A stretch of 64,000 bases of DNA from Mucilaginibacter sp. OK098 (GCF_900142915.1 NZ_FRCM01000001.1:62001-126000); one strand, 5' to 3'. Positions 28,502-38,249 are shown, counted from the stretch's first letter. Notes: generated from the sequence alone by a model not told the origin. Made by a program: numbers and translations.

Positions 28502-30061
28502 CTATAATCCGTCGAATACAAATGTTCCTTTTTCTAAAGGTTTGCGTGGTAACAGATCAGTGCGGTTGCTGGCCTGGTAAACAAACGACGCTACTATAAT
28601 AGCAGCTTGTTTCAGGTCTTCAATTTTCAGGTGATCGTAATTATCCATATTGCTGTGGTGAGTACGGGTTTCATAATCAATAGGGTCCTGGATAAACTGG
28701 AAACCCGGGATACCTGCCCAGTCGAACGAAAGATGATCTGTTGAGCCTGTGTTTTTAAGTGTTACCGTGCTTGCGCCAAGGTCGGCAAATGGTTTAAACC
28801 ATTCTTCAAATATTGGTTTTATGGCAGTGTTATCCTGTGCAAAAATACCGCGGATCTTGCCGGTCCCATTATCAAGGTTAAAATAGGCCGATACTTTAGC
28901 CTGCTCTGGTTTTAAAGCAAGGTCAACTCCCCTGAAATGGTTTTTAACATAACCGTATGATCCTAAAAGGCCCTGCTCTTCGCCGCCCCATAAAGCTATG
29001 CGGATGGTGCGTTTTGGTTTTAAGCCCAGCGAATCAAGCAGGCGTACAGCTTCAAGCATTACAATACAGCCGGCTCCGTTATCGGTTGCCCCGGTTGATG
29101 ATGCCCATGCGTCCATATGGCCGCCAAGCATTACCAGCTGTGCTTTTAGTTTAGGATCGGTTCCCGGTATTTCGCCAACAACGTTGTAGCCTTTTATGTC
29201 CGAGTCGTTAAATTTAGCCTTTACATTTAAGTTTAGCTCAACCTTTTGGCCCGATGCGATCAGCCTTTTTATCCGCTGCGCATCTTCAGAAGCTATTGCT
29301 ACTTTAACCACACTTTCGCTAGTGTTGGTTTTATATCCCATAAGCCCTTGTACAAACACGGTTCCGTTCCTGTTTTCACCGCCTGAGGTTATAATTGCCA
29401 ACGCTCCTGATTTTTGGATTAATTGAGGTACCCTGTTAATGATGTTAAAATATTTAAGGTAACCCTCTAATACTTCCCTGCTCAGCATATAGGTATCTTT
29501 CATGTTAGCCAGTGCGGTATCTGCCAAACGCTCTGCCGATGGTTTAAAATCGGGCTCATAGGCGGGTGCACCTGCTACCACCAAAACAAATTTTCCTTTA
29601 AAATCGGCTGAGTGCTTAATTATGTAAGCCGTATCCATAGCGTTTGCCTGTGGTAATATAACAACCTCGCCGCGGATCTCGCCTTTGGTATTGCCGCTCC
29701 ATGGTTCAGGGTATGCGGTAATTGACTGCGAGTATGGCGCCTTTAACGAGATGCTGAAATCTTCAATTTCCCATCCTTTACCAAAATCGCCCCATGGCTC
29801 CATTGCTGTATTTGCCATTCCCCATTTTTTCATGGTTTCAACGGCCCACATGCCTGCTCTTTTATAGCCGGGAGAATTGGTTAAACGCGGTCCTGAAACG
29901 TCGGTAATATAATGAGCGATGGTAGGAATGTGTGAATTTGTCATTTCAGCTTTCCTGATCTTACTGAATGCTGCGGTATCAACAACTTCCTGTTGCGCAT
30001 AAAGACTTACGCTGGCCAGCATCAGCGCAGCAAAGATTGGTTTAAAGTAAAAGTGCTTCAT
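28502..30061 (-). CDS. M28 family metallopeptidase (carboxypeptidase Q-like), secreted
   Basis: 519 residues with signal peptide (FAALMLASVSLYAQQ). A PA domain is inserted in the middle (GKFVLVVAGAP). Metal ligands are visible in GGHMDAWASSTGATDNGAGC (His, Asp), WGGEEQGLLGS (catalytic Glu and ligand Glu), FNLDNGTG, and the late THHSNMDNYDHL (His). A zinc aminopeptidase or carboxypeptidase in the periplasm. Monocistronic. Confidence 0.9.
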   Translation of the reverse strand: MKHFYFKPIFAALMLASVSLYAQQEVVDTAAFSKIRKAEMTNSHIPTIAHYITDVSGPRLTNSPGYKRAGMWAVETMKKWGMANTAMEPWGDFGKGWEIEDFSISLKAPYSQSITAYPEPWSGNTKGEIRGEVVILPQANAMDTAYIIKHSADFKGKFVLVVAGAPAYEPDFKPSAERLADTALANMKDTYMLSREVLEGYLKYFNIINRVPQLIQKSGALAIITSGGENRNGTVFVQGLMGYKTNTSESVVKVAIASEDAQRIKRLIASGQKVELNLNVKAKFNDSDIKGYNVVGEIPGTDPKLKAQLVMLGGHMDAWASSTGATDNGAGCIVMLEAVRLLDSLGLKPKRTIRIALWGGEEQGLLGSYGYVKNHFRGVDLALKPEQAKVSAYFNLDNGTGKIRGIFAQDNTAIKPIFEEWFKPFADLGASTVTLKNTGSTDHLSFDWAGIPGFQFIQDPIDYETRTHHSNMDNYDHLKIEDLKQAAIIVASFVYQASNRTDLLPRKPLEKGTFVFDGL

Positions 30062-30194
30062 TTTTTTGTTTTATGATAATTGGGTCAGTTAATTACAGTT
30101 AAAACTAGGAGTTTGTCCTTATAACTACAACTTTATTTGGGCAGTTAACTTTAGAACAGACTTAATACTAAATGTTACAACAGGATTATGAATT

Positions 30195-30800
30195 TTAGTT
30201 AGCCTGGAGTTTTTTGATATTTCCATCCTGTAGTTTATAGAAAAAGGAAACCATGCAAATTGCACCGATTGTTGCAAAAAGCATATCTGATTGTGTATCC
30301 CAAACATCGCCCTGGGTGCCTAAAAACGAATCGCCGGATGAGCCTGAAGCAACCGAAACAAACCATTCTAAAAATTCATAGCACATGCTGATGCTCATAC
30401 AAACTACTATCGTCAAAAACGGGATCCATGTTTTCTTTTGAATGATATTTTGACGGATATAAATTTCACGCACTATCATTGCGGGAACAAATCCCTGTGC
30501 AAAATGGCCAAGCTTATCATAGTTATTACGGCTTTGATGAAAAACTTCCTTAACCCAATCAAACAACGGGACCATTGCATAAGTATAGTGTCCGCCTACA
30601 AATAATATGCAGCAATGGATCAAAATCATGCAGTAAGTTAAATAGGTAAACCTGAACCGTTTGAAGGTTACAAGCAAAACTATAAAACCGATGATTGCCG
30701 GAAAAACCTCCAGGATCCAGGTAAAATAATCATGCGGGTTAATTGCTGAGCCTATCAATGCGGCGAAGAAAAGAATGATAAGGATATAGTATTTTTTCAT
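30195..30800 (-). CDS. DUF2238 / YjdF-like membrane protein
   Basis: 201 residues with about five membrane spans. Family landmarks: GGHYTYAMVPLFDW, YDKLGHFAQGFVPA, and EFLEWFVSVASG, then FLGTQGDVWDTQSDML. The His and Asp/Glu residues in these segments are conserved in the family. Its function is not established. Confidence 0.88.
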   Translation of the reverse strand: MKKYYILIILFFAALIGSAINPHDYFTWILEVFPAIIGFIVLLVTFKRFRFTYLTYCMILIHCCILFVGGHYTYAMVPLFDWVKEVFHQSRNNYDKLGHFAQGFVPAMIVREIYIRQNIIQKKTWIPFLTIVVCMSISMCYEFLEWFVSVASGSSGDSFLGTQGDVWDTQSDMLFATIGAICMVSFFYKLQDGNIKKLQAN

Positions 30801-30942
30801 TTACTAATATGTGGATTAAAACTGAAGATATAAATTTGATTTTCTCAGCGCTGCTTTGCGCATCCCTCCGTGAACTCCGGGGTAAAAAACTAACCACAGA
30901 GTACACGGAAAGAAACATATAGAGGCACAGAGTTTTGATGTT

Positions 30943-31140
30943 TTAAAATTTTAGATTTTCCTGCCCGGTATTTTCTGTATTTCCTTTTTCACTTTGTTCT
31001 GTTACCAATTCTATATCTGCAAATAATTTCCTGTCTTTACTTAATATTGGGGCTACCCCGAATATGCCGATACCTGCAACTGCAAGTATCATAAAAAGGA
31101 CCAGGGCGCAAAGCCTCACTACCTTTTTTAGATATTTCAT
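30943..31140 (-). CDS. small single-span membrane protein
   Basis: 65 residues. Basic start (MKYLKKVVRLC), then a hydrophobic helix (ALVLFMILAVAGIGIFG), then a hydrophilic C-terminal tail rich in Glu. I have seen comparable short proteins in Sphingobacteriaceae genomes without a known role. It is a normal ATG frame in a 400-bp gap with no competing frame. Confidence 0.6.
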   Translation of the reverse strand: MKYLKKVVRLCALVLFMILAVAGIGIFGVAPILSKDRKLFADIELVTEQSEKGNTENTGQENLKF

Positions 31141-31229
31141 ATGCTTATTGTTAAAAATAATTGATGGTGCCGAATGCGCTTCAGCAGCTTAATAAATGGA
31201 TTTTACCGCAAGGCGGTTAAAAAGAAGGA

Positions 31230-31628
31230 TTACACTAAAGCGATAGCAGGATCGTCGCTTGTGTTTTGCGGGATGGTTTTATGCTGATAAAAAAAGAAGG
31301 TTTGCAGGCTGAGGATGTTGAGTGCACGATAATAAGTTAGTTGCACATTTGCTTTCCCGTTGTGAATCTCACTCAAATTTATTGAGGATATACTGAAAAA
31401 AGAAAGTGTATTGAGTTTGTTTTTTGTGTGTACTAAGGCTCTTTTATAAGCAATGCTTTTTACAGCCCGGCCTGGGGCGCTTTGCAGCAAAGTTGTTTGC
31501 GTGGCATTGGGCTTTACCTGGGTTTGAACAACTAATCCCGAAAAAGTAAAAAAACTCAGCAGCAAAACGGCAGCAAAAAGCCATTTTGAAAATAAGTTTT
31601 GATAATTATGGGTCCGGATATTTTTCAT
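31230..31628 (-). CDS. hypothetical exported protein
   Basis: 132 residues. The N-terminus has a hydrophobic stretch (FAAVLLLSFFTFSGLVV) after a basic segment, consistent with a signal peptide or anchor. The rest is without recognised domain. Same strand as the 65-residue gene, 89 bp upstream, so they may be co-transcribed. Confidence 0.55.
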   Translation of the reverse strand: MKNIRTHNYQNLFSKWLFAAVLLLSFFTFSGLVVQTQVKPNATQTTLLQSAPGRAVKSIAYKRALVHTKNKLNTLSFFSISSINLSEIHNGKANVQLTYYRALNILSLQTFFFYQHKTIPQNTSDDPAIALV

Positions 31629-31695
31629 TCCGGGAATAAAGATACGAAGACTTAAATAAAAATCGGAATTTTAAAAACCTCGTACCCTTGATGTC

Positions 31696-31727
31696 TTGTC
31701 TATTCTACAATTAAAAATATAACTTTG
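31696..31727 (+). promoter_or_regulatory. Bacteroidota-type promoter of the IlvD/Edd gene
   Basis: TTG at 31696-31698, a 21-base spacer, and TAACTTTG at 31720-31727, which matches the TTG / TAnnTTTG rule. ATG is at 31753. Confidence 0.6.
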
Positions 31728-31752
31728 AGATTCATAAACCGCAAAATCAACA

Positions 31753-33468
31753 ATGAGTGAAAAAAAGCTGAGAAGCAGCGACTGGTTTGGCAGAACGGGT
31801 AAGGACGGCTTTATCTATCGTTCGTGGATGAAGAACCAGGGAATCCCGGCACATGAGTTTAAGGGGAAACCTGTTATTGGCATCTGTAATACATGGTCGG
31901 AGTTAACGCCCTGTAATGCTCATTTCAGGGAACTGGCAGAATCTGTTAAGCATGGCATTTATGAGGCGGGTGGTTTCCCAGTTGAGTTCCCGGTTATGTC
32001 GCTTGGTGAAACGCTTATTAAACCAACCGCTATGCTTTACCGCAATTTGGTGAGTATGGATGTGGAGGAGTCAATAAGGGCTAATCCGCTTGACGGCGTG
32101 GTGCTGCTCTGCGGATGTGATAAAACCACGCCATCGCTTATTATGGGCGCGTGCAGCGTAAATATTCCAACTATTGTTGTTTCGGGTGGGGCCATGCTTA
32201 CCGGCAAATACCAGGGAAGGGACATCGGCACATCTGACGTTTGGCGATTTTCGGAAGCGCAGCGGTCTGGAAGGATGTCGGAAGCGGAAATGAATGTTGC
32301 CGAGGCTTGCATGTCGCGCAGCAGGGGGCATTGTGCCGTAATGGGGACTGCCTCAACAATGGCGGTAATGACAGAAGCTTTAGGGCTTTCGCTGCCAGAA
32401 AATGCAGCTATCCCTGCAGCTGACTCGCGCAGGAAGGTATTAGCGCATTTGTCAGGGATGCGGATAGTGGATATGGTTAAGGAAGATTTGAAGCTATCGG
32501 ACATCCTTACCTTGCAGGCATTTGAAAATGCGATACTAACCAATGCAGCCATTGGCGGCTCAACCAATTTTATTATTCATTTACTGGCTATTGCAGGCCG
32601 GATAGGCATTAACCTCACCATTGACGATTTTGATACAGCGGCTAAAGGCATCCCATTACTTGCCAATTTGCAGCCATCCGGTAAATATTTTATGGAGGAT
32701 CTTTATTATGCTGGGGGAATTCCCGCTGTAATGAAAGAACTGGATAGTTTTTTAAACCGGGAAACTATTGCGGTAAGCGGTAAGCCAATAGCCGAAAATT
32801 ACCAAAACAGCGAATGTTTTAACCGGGATGTGATAGCCACGGTAAAAGAACCATTTAACCCCGCTGCAGGCATCACCGTTTTAAAAGGGAACTTGTGCGA
32901 AAATGGGGCAGTAATAAAGCCATCCGCAGCAAACACTACATTGATGCAACACACGGGTAAAGCCATTGTGTTTGAAAATATTGAAGATTACAAAGCAAGG
33001 ATAGATGATCCCTTGCTTGATGTTGATGAGAACAGTGTACTGGTATTAAAAAACGTAGGGCCAAAAGGTTATCCGGGCATGCCTGAAGTGGGCAATATGG
33101 CTATCCCCAAAAAGCTGCTTGAAAAGGGTGTAACTGATATGGTACGCATCTCTGACGGGCGGATGAGCGGCACAGGCTTTGGCACTGTGGTTCTGCATGT
33201 TTCGCCGGAGGCAGCCGCGGGTGGTACCATTGCTATTGTGCGGGATGGCGACTTAATCAGTCTTGATGTGTTTAATAAAACTTTACATATTGGACTTTCA
33301 GATGCGGAAATTGCCGAAAGGAAGAAGCAACTGCAACCTGCTCAGCCATTAGCAAACCGGGGTTATACCTGGCTGTACCAGCAAAATGTTGAACAGGCAC
33401 ATTTAGGAGCTGATTTTGGCTTTTTAAAAGGCGGCAGCGGCAGCGAGGTTTTGAGGGATTCGCACTGA
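31753..33468 (+). CDS. IlvD/Edd family dehydratase, probably a sugar-acid dehydratase
   Basis: 571 residues. FeS ligand region is GCDKTTPSLIMGAC (Cys), with the later Cys in ACMSRSRGHC and a Cys in GICNTWSELTPCN. The C-terminal family signature is RISDGRMSGTGFG. The segment SGGAMLTGKYQGRDIGTSDVW is of the type seen in the sugar-acid (pentonate/hexonate) dehydratase branch rather than ilvD proper. The SDR downstream (33575) fits a nonphosphorylative sugar oxidation route. No aldolase or transporter is seen in the window, so substrate is open. Confidence 0.85.
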   Translation: MSEKKLRSSDWFGRTGKDGFIYRSWMKNQGIPAHEFKGKPVIGICNTWSELTPCNAHFRELAESVKHGIYEAGGFPVEFPVMSLGETLIKPTAMLYRNLVSMDVEESIRANPLDGVVLLCGCDKTTPSLIMGACSVNIPTIVVSGGAMLTGKYQGRDIGTSDVWRFSEAQRSGRMSEAEMNVAEACMSRSRGHCAVMGTASTMAVMTEALGLSLPENAAIPAADSRRKVLAHLSGMRIVDMVKEDLKLSDILTLQAFENAILTNAAIGGSTNFIIHLLAIAGRIGINLTIDDFDTAAKGIPLLANLQPSGKYFMEDLYYAGGIPAVMKELDSFLNRETIAVSGKPIAENYQNSECFNRDVIATVKEPFNPAAGITVLKGNLCENGAVIKPSAANTTLMQHTGKAIVFENIEDYKARIDDPLLDVDENSVLVLKNVGPKGYPGMPEVGNMAIPKKLLEKGVTDMVRISDGRMSGTGFGTVVLHVSPEAAAGGTIAIVRDGDLISLDVFNKTLHIGLSDAEIAERKKQLQPAQPLANRGYTWLYQQNVEQAHLGADFGFLKGGSGSEVLRDSH

Positions 33469-33476
33469 GGGGAGAA

Positions 33477-33510
33477 AGAGTCAAGAAGTTAAGAGTCAGG
33501 AATCAAGATA
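33477..33510. repeat. word element, AGTCAAGAATCAAG dialect, single arm
   Basis: AGAGTCAAGAAGTTAAGAGTC then AGGAATCAAGATA: only the purine-rich arm, between the dehydratase and the SDR gene. Confidence 0.75.
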
Positions 33511-33574
33511 AGGGGGTTGAAGATTAATATTGCTGTTAGTGGTTCTTTCTTCTGATCAATACATACTATTCACA

Positions 33575-34342
33575 ATGACAAACAAAAAATTTGCAGACCA
33601 GGTAGCAATTGTAACAGGGGCAGGGCAGGGGATAGGTTTCGAGATTGCCCGGCAGCTTGCTTTGGAAGGTACTTCGGTTATCCTTAATGATATTGACGAG
33701 GAATTAGCTAATACTGCGTCCGCAGAAATTAAAAAACAGGGCGGCATTTGTCATGCTGTTGCCGGTGATGTTTCAAATGTTGAATTCATCCAGCATTTGG
33801 TTGATGAAGCAGTTGACAAATTCGGGAAGCTTACCGTCGCGATAGCAAATGCAGGCATCACCACTTTCGGTGAGTTTTTGGATTATCAGCCGGAATCACT
33901 AAAACAAGTAATGGATTTAAACCTGTATGGCACGTTCTTTTTAACGCAAAAGGCAGCTCTCCAAATAAAAAAGCAGGGATCGGGCGGCAGCATATTGCTG
34001 ATGTCGTCGGTAACCGGTCACCAGGCGCATAAAAACCTGGCAGCCTATGGAATGACAAAGGCCGGGCTTGAAATGCTGGCCAAGAGTTTGGTGGTTGAGC
34101 TGTCAGACTACAATATTACCATTAACACCATTGCTCCCGGGGCTACTTTAACAGAAAGAACATTGATGGATAAGGAGTATATGGAAACCTGGTCGAGAAT
34201 TACACCTTTGGGTAAACCGGCTACGGTTGGAGATATAGCCAATGCTGCGCTGTTTTTCGTATCTCCGGCTTCCAGGCATATAACCGGACAAAGTTTGGTT
34301 GTTGACGGAGGATGGACGGCTACGAGCCCGTCGCCGTATTGA
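33575..34342 (+). CDS. SDR family oxidoreductase
   Basis: 255 residues from the ATG at 33575 (MTNKKFADQVAIVTGAGQGIG). Glycine-rich NAD(P) motif GAGQGIG, then IANAGITTFG, active-site Ser (LMSSVTGHQ) and Tyr-x-x-x-Lys (AYGMTKAG). The final GQSLVVDGGWTA is the classical SDR end. Downstream of the dehydratase by 106 bp, so probably a sugar dehydrogenase in the same route. Confidence 0.88.
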   Translation: MTNKKFADQVAIVTGAGQGIGFEIARQLALEGTSVILNDIDEELANTASAEIKKQGGICHAVAGDVSNVEFIQHLVDEAVDKFGKLTVAIANAGITTFGEFLDYQPESLKQVMDLNLYGTFFLTQKAALQIKKQGSGGSILLMSSVTGHQAHKNLAAYGMTKAGLEMLAKSLVVELSDYNITINTIAPGATLTERTLMDKEYMETWSRITPLGKPATVGDIANAALFFVSPASRHITGQSLVVDGGWTATSPSPY

Positions 34343-34350
34343 TATGATTT

Positions 34351-34480
34351 GCAGGGCGCACTATCGCAGCAGGGCGTTGCCTTTCGCTGGCAATTAGACC
34401 CTTTCCTATTAAATTTATAACAAATACCCAAGCCCTGAAGGGGCGACATCCATTAGCGCAGGGCAAGCGCCCTGTGTGGC
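34351..34480. repeat. repeat of the CAGGGC..GCCCTG type
   Basis: Contains GCAGGGCGTTGCC words and a hairpin CAGGGC (34459-34464) / GCCCTG (34469-34474). Similar intergenic pieces are common in Bacteroidota as I recall. No gene is seen here. Confidence 0.5.
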
Positions 34481-34490
34481 GGTACCCAAT

Positions 34491-34520
34491 AAAAAAGCCT
34501 GCGATGACACAGGCTTTGCG
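34491..34520 (-). terminator. terminator between SDR and rpoD
   Basis: AAAGCCTG / CAGGCTTT stem, 8-base loop, with an A run on the left and TTTG on the right, so it can end both the SDR (plus) and rpoD (minus) transcripts. Confidence 0.65.
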
Positions 34521-34575
34521 TTTGTTTCTATGAAATTTTTTAGATGCACCGGTTTTTGACCGGTGCTATAATTGC

Positions 34576-35433
34576 CTACAAATATGATTGCAATGCACCA
34601 CTGCGTGATGATTGTTTGATCCGTTGTAGTGCCTTATCTTTTATTTGGCGAACCCTTTCGCGAGTAAGGATAAATTTCTCACCTATCTCTTCAAGCGTAT
34701 GGGTATGGTTGTTTCCTAAACCGTAAAATAATACCAATACCTCCCTGTCGCGCTCGCCTAATTTTGAAAGGGAACGGTTAAGCTCGGTAGCCAGCGAATC
34801 ATGGATCAACATACTATCAGTTGTTGGTTCGTTATTCTGCATAACATCCAGCAAAGTACCTTCTTCGCCTTGTTGAAAAGGGGCATCAATCGATACCTGT
34901 CGGCCTGAATTTCTTAATGAATCGGCAATTTTTTCAACCGTTGTTTCAAGGCTTTCTGCCAGTTCTTCAGGTGTCGGGTCGCGTTCAAATTCCTGCTCAA
35001 GCTGTGATTGTACTTTTCTTATTTTGCTTAAAGTGCCAATTTGATTCAGCGGCAAACGTACGGAGCGTGACTGATCAGAGATCGCAGAAATTATTGACTG
35101 CCTGATCCACCAAACGGCGTATGATATAAATTTAAACCCTTTAGTTTCATCAAAGCGTTTTGCAGCTTTAATAAGGCCAAGGTTACCTTCATTTATCAGA
35201 TCGCCAAGGGTAATGCCCTGGTTTTGATATTGTTTAGCAACAGATACAACAAAACGTAAATTTGCTTTTGTTAAACGCTCTAAAGCGGCCTGGTCACCAT
35301 CCCTGATCTTTTGTGCCAGGATAACTTCTTCCTGTGCAGTAATCAGATCTACTTTACCAATTTCTGTTAAATATTTATCAAGCGATTGGGTTTCGCGGTT
35401 AGTAATGGACTGAGTTATCTTAAGCTGTCTCAT
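34576..35433 (-). CDS. rpoD: primary sigma factor RpoD (short Bacteroidota type)
   Basis: 285 residues, without region 1.1, as usual in this phylum. Region 1.2 begins [14 protein letters not shown]. Region 2 has [21 protein letters not shown] and the -10 recognition segment [15 protein letters not shown]. Region 3 QTRSVRLP-like ([12 protein letters not shown]). Region 4.2 ends with [23 protein letters not shown]. It recognises the TTG/TAnnTTTG promoters. Confidence 0.95.
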   Translation of the reverse strand: MRQLKITQSITNRETQSLDKYLTEIGKVDLITAQEEVILAQKIRDGDQAALERLTKANLRFVVSVAKQYQNQGITLGDLINEGNLGLIKAAKRFDETKGFKFISYAVWWIRQSIISAISDQSRSVRLPLNQIGTLSKIRKVQSQLEQEFERDPTPEELAESLETTVEKIADSLRNSGRQVSIDAPFQQGEEGTLLDVMQNNEPTTDSMLIHDSLATELNRSLSKLGERDREVLVLFYGLGNNHTHTLEEIGEKFILTRERVRQIKDKALQRIKQSSRSGALQSYL

Positions 35434-35530
35434 TTAATAATAGTTATGCCTCAAAGAAAGCCAGGCATTGGGTGATATGTTAAATCTTTCCGTTTGGAGA
35501 AGATAAGCTGTTGATTAACAGCGAGGAAAA

Positions 35531-35563
35531 TAAAAAGCATTTTCCGTTTTAGGGAAAATGCTT
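35531..35563 (-). terminator. terminator of the cold-shock gene
   Basis: On the minus strand AAGCATTTTCC, a 7-base loop, GGAAAATGCTT, then TTTATTTT. Lies 21 bases after the csp stop. Confidence 0.8.
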
Positions 35564-35583
35564 CACGATTAATTATTATAGTT

Positions 35584-35775
35584 TTAAGCTACTTTTACTT
35601 TTACCGCGTTAGGGCCTTTTTTGCCTTCTTCTACTTCGTACTGAACTGTGTCATTCTCGCGAATGCGGTCGATCAGGCCTGATGAGTGTACAAACACTTC
35701 TTTGCCACCGTTACTTGGGGTGATGAATCCAAAACCCTTTTCTTCATTAAAAAATTTTACTGTTCCTTCTTGCAT
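35584..35775 (-). CDS. CspA family cold-shock protein
   Basis: 63 residues. Single cold-shock domain with RNP-1 KGFGFITP and RNP-2 VFVHSS (residues about 14-32). An RNA chaperone. A promoter element lies immediately upstream (35797-35804), giving an unusually short leader for a cold-shock gene; it may not be cold-induced. Confidence 0.93.
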   Translation of the reverse strand: MQEGTVKFFNEEKGFGFITPSNGGKEVFVHSSGLIDRIRENDTVQYEVEEGKKGPNAVKVKVA

Positions 35776-35796
35776 TATATTGATTTTAAATAGTTA

Positions 35797-35804
35797 CAAA
35801 GATA
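35797..35804 (-). promoter_or_regulatory. candidate -7 element of the cold-shock gene
   Basis: On the minus strand TATCTTTG, an exact TAnnTTTG, 22 bases before the ATG. The upstream element is not clear. Confidence 0.5.
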
Positions 35805-35907
35805 GCTATATTTATTCACTTAACATGCATAGTATTAGGTTGTTTTATTTTAATGACTTTTAATTGATTTATTACACCGTTTATAGGTAAAAAACAACGT
35901 TTTTAAA

Positions 35908-36612
35908 TTAAAAAAGCAGCAAACACACCAGGGCGCCGGTAAGGGTGTTCAAAAAATTCACTAAATTATTGCCAATTAAATGCTTACGTTCCACCGTTGC
36001 GCCCAATATTGAATCGGCCAGGTTGCCAATAATTCCTGCCAGGATAATCCATAATAATTCACTATTCCAACCATGACCAATGGAATAAACTCCCGCAATT
36101 ATTGCCGCCCCTGCTGCACCTGTCAGTGTGCCTTCCACGCTAATTACACCATCCAACCCTGGCTGATCTTTTTTAAATGTGATGATATTATAAAACCTGC
36201 GGCCCAGCAATGTACCAAGCTCTGATGATAACGTATCGGCTGTGGCTGCGGCAATGCTCCCGGCCATCATCAACTGCAATATGGGTGTTAGCCCGGGTTT
36301 ACACCATGCAATTGCACCAAGTACGGCTGCAACGCCACCGTTTGCCAATACCTGCCCAGCGGTGCGGCGGCCTTTGTTTTCATCGGCTGCACCAAGCGCC
36401 TGTTTCTTTTTTAAGCCAATGCTTGTAGCGCCTGATCCTAAAATAAAAAATAGGGCAAGCATGATAATGCCTGTATAGCCACCGCCCTTAAAAACTAATA
36501 AACCAACTATACCACCAAGTAAAGCAGCCTTAACGGTTAACTTATGAGTGATGATGCTAAGCGCCACACCGGCAAACAGGAAGAAATAAACCAGGTAATT
36601 ATAAAGGATCAT
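35908..36612 (-). CDS. DUF92 family membrane protein
   Basis: 234 residues from the ATG at 36612 (MILYNYLVYFF); the TTG further out is not needed. Six or so membrane spans. The DUF92 signature region is TADTLSSELGTLLGRRFYNIITFK, followed by GTDG-type VSVEGTLTGAAGA. The family includes plant VTE6-type proteins that phosphorylate phytyl phosphate (VTE5/6 family); the role in bacteria is not established. Confidence 0.85.
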   Translation of the reverse strand: MILYNYLVYFFLFAGVALSIITHKLTVKAALLGGIVGLLVFKGGGYTGIIMLALFFILGSGATSIGLKKKQALGAADENKGRRTAGQVLANGGVAAVLGAIAWCKPGLTPILQLMMAGSIAAATADTLSSELGTLLGRRFYNIITFKKDQPGLDGVISVEGTLTGAAGAAIIAGVYSIGHGWNSELLWIILAGIIGNLADSILGATVERKHLIGNNLVNFLNTLTGALVCLLLF

Positions 36613-36661
36613 ACATAAGGCGATACCCAATATATCGCTTTCCTAAAGTATGAAATTCTTA

Positions 36662-37456
36662 TTATATGGAAACGGCAATTCCGTTGTTACGATCAAGTGA
36701 TTTTTCGGCAATCTTACTCATCTGGTTAAAAATAAATGAGGGCGCCAAACGGCTTAATAATGCCAGCAAAGATGCTATCCCCGGAAAAATTTGATATTTA
36801 TCCTTTTTCATTCCTTTTATGGCGGCAGTAACCAGTTTACCGGGCTCCATTAACATTTTAGGGTCAACATCATCTAGAAATTTATCATTTAAGGGCGTTT
36901 TTGCTCCGGGCGCTACCAGTTCAAACACCTTAATTCCATCCTTCTTTAGCTGAACCCGTAAAGATCGTGTGTATGATTGCAGGCCTGATTTGGTTGCTCC
37001 ATATATGGGCGCCAGCGGAAATGGGACAAAGGCTATCCCCGATGTTACATTCATAATTGCGGCGTTGTTTTTGGTTTGCAAATGTGGTAGAAATTGCTGT
37101 ACCATCCTTACAGGGCCCGACAGGTTTATTTCAATTTCGTGGGTGATGTTATTTAAGTCGAGGGATTTGTCATGAAGATCGAGCTTTCGCATTTCACCTG
37201 CATTGTTTACCAGGATATTCAGCTCTGGAAACCGGTTGACCACCTGGTTATATAAGTTCATTATTGCTTCGGGATCACTCACATCACTTTTAAAAGTATG
37301 AATTTGGGGCAGCTTCAATTTGGTTTCATCAAGCTTAGCCTGGTCGCGCCCGGTAATTATGACCGTATTGCCCAGCGCCATCAATTGGGTGGCAAACTCA
37401 AGACCTAAGCCACTTGTTCCGCCGGTTATTAAAATTGTGTTATTATTGAGTTCCAT
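36662..37456 (-). CDS. SDR family oxidoreductase (DltE-like)
   Basis: 264 residues. NAD(P) motif GGTSGLGLEFATQL, NNAGEMRK, active-site Ser (NVTSGIAF) and Tyr-x-x-x-Lys (PIYGATKSG). The C-terminal end LARLAPSFIFNQMSK-like segment is longer than in most SDRs and somewhat hydrophobic. The substrate is unknown; a separate transcript. Confidence 0.85.
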   Translation of the reverse strand: MELNNNTILITGGTSGLGLEFATQLMALGNTVIITGRDQAKLDETKLKLPQIHTFKSDVSDPEAIMNLYNQVVNRFPELNILVNNAGEMRKLDLHDKSLDLNNITHEIEINLSGPVRMVQQFLPHLQTKNNAAIMNVTSGIAFVPFPLAPIYGATKSGLQSYTRSLRVQLKKDGIKVFELVAPGAKTPLNDKFLDDVDPKMLMEPGKLVTAAIKGMKKDKYQIFPGIASLLALLSRLAPSFIFNQMSKIAEKSLDRNNGIAVSI

Positions 37457-37650
37457 CTTTGTTTAAATTTTGTTGAACAAAGATCAGGGGCAGAGTTGTT
37501 TACAGTTTGCGAACATCAATCCATTGTTTGCGAAATTCAAACCTGTTTCGGCAGGATTAAAGGCCTGCAATTGGAAATCATGTTTTCGCACTAAAAAATC
37601 CAGCCAAAAAAGAGAATATTTATTTAACTTAACGCTTTATTGCATTAATT

Positions 37651-38058
37651 ATGAAACCAACCAACAGGCGAAAATTTATAGCAACTTCGGCGGCGCTTGC
37701 CGCGGGTACGGCGGCATCTGCAATCCCTTTGAAAGGGGCGGGTAATAAATACCCGGTTATTCATCATGTGTTTTTCTGGCTCAAGAACCCGGCATCTAAA
37801 GAAGACCGGGATAAGCTGGTAGCGGGTGTAAAAACCTTATCAAAGATTGAAACCGTGCGCGAATTGCGCGTGGGCATTGTTGCATCTACCGAAAAACGGG
37901 ATGTAGTTGATAACAGCTGGGCTGTATCTGAGCTGATGTTTTTTAGTGATCTTGCCGGGCAGGCAACCTATCAAACCCACCCTGTACACCTGGAGTTTAT
38001 AAAAAATTGCAGTCACCTGTGGGAAAAGGTTATTGTGTATGATGCGGTGGATGCGTGA
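37651..38058 (+). CDS. Dabb (stress-responsive A/B barrel) domain protein with Tat-like signal
   Basis: 135 residues. Begins with a twin-arginine-like signal (NRRKFIATSAALAAG), then Dabb: HHVFFWLKNPASKEDRDKL and the repeated beta strand pattern. Probably exported folded. Small dimeric alpha-beta barrel; function unknown. Confidence 0.8.
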   Translation: MKPTNRRKFIATSAALAAGTAASAIPLKGAGNKYPVIHHVFFWLKNPASKEDRDKLVAGVKTLSKIETVRELRVGIVASTEKRDVVDNSWAVSELMFFSDLAGQATYQTHPVHLEFIKNCSHLWEKVIVYDAVDA

Positions 38059-38064
38059 GGGGTA

Positions 38065-38239
38065 GAGCCAAGAATCAAGATAACAAGAGTCAAGAGAAGA
38101 GAAATAAGATTTTAGAGTCAGGAATTAAGATAACAAGAATCATGAGGGAAGAATGAAAAGATAGATAAGTAGCTGATTGAAAATATCTTAACAAGTTGTT
38201 TTTTAATCTTGACTCTTGACCTCTTGATTCTTGACTCTT
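38065..38239. repeat. word-hairpin element, AGTCAAGAATCAAG dialect
   Basis: Left arm (38065-38145) with AGCCAAGAATCAAGATAAC and AGAGTCAAGAG words. Right arm 38206-38239 reads CTTGACTCTTGACCTCTTGA, the mirror. It ends 11 bases before the ATG of the MFS gene, so it is within the 5' region of that transcript. Confidence 0.85.
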
Positions 38240-38249
38240 TTTTAACACT

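Noticed and set aside
32037..32567. 176-residue minus-strand frame
   Set aside because: Shadow of the IlvD/Edd gene, which has family motifs through this region.
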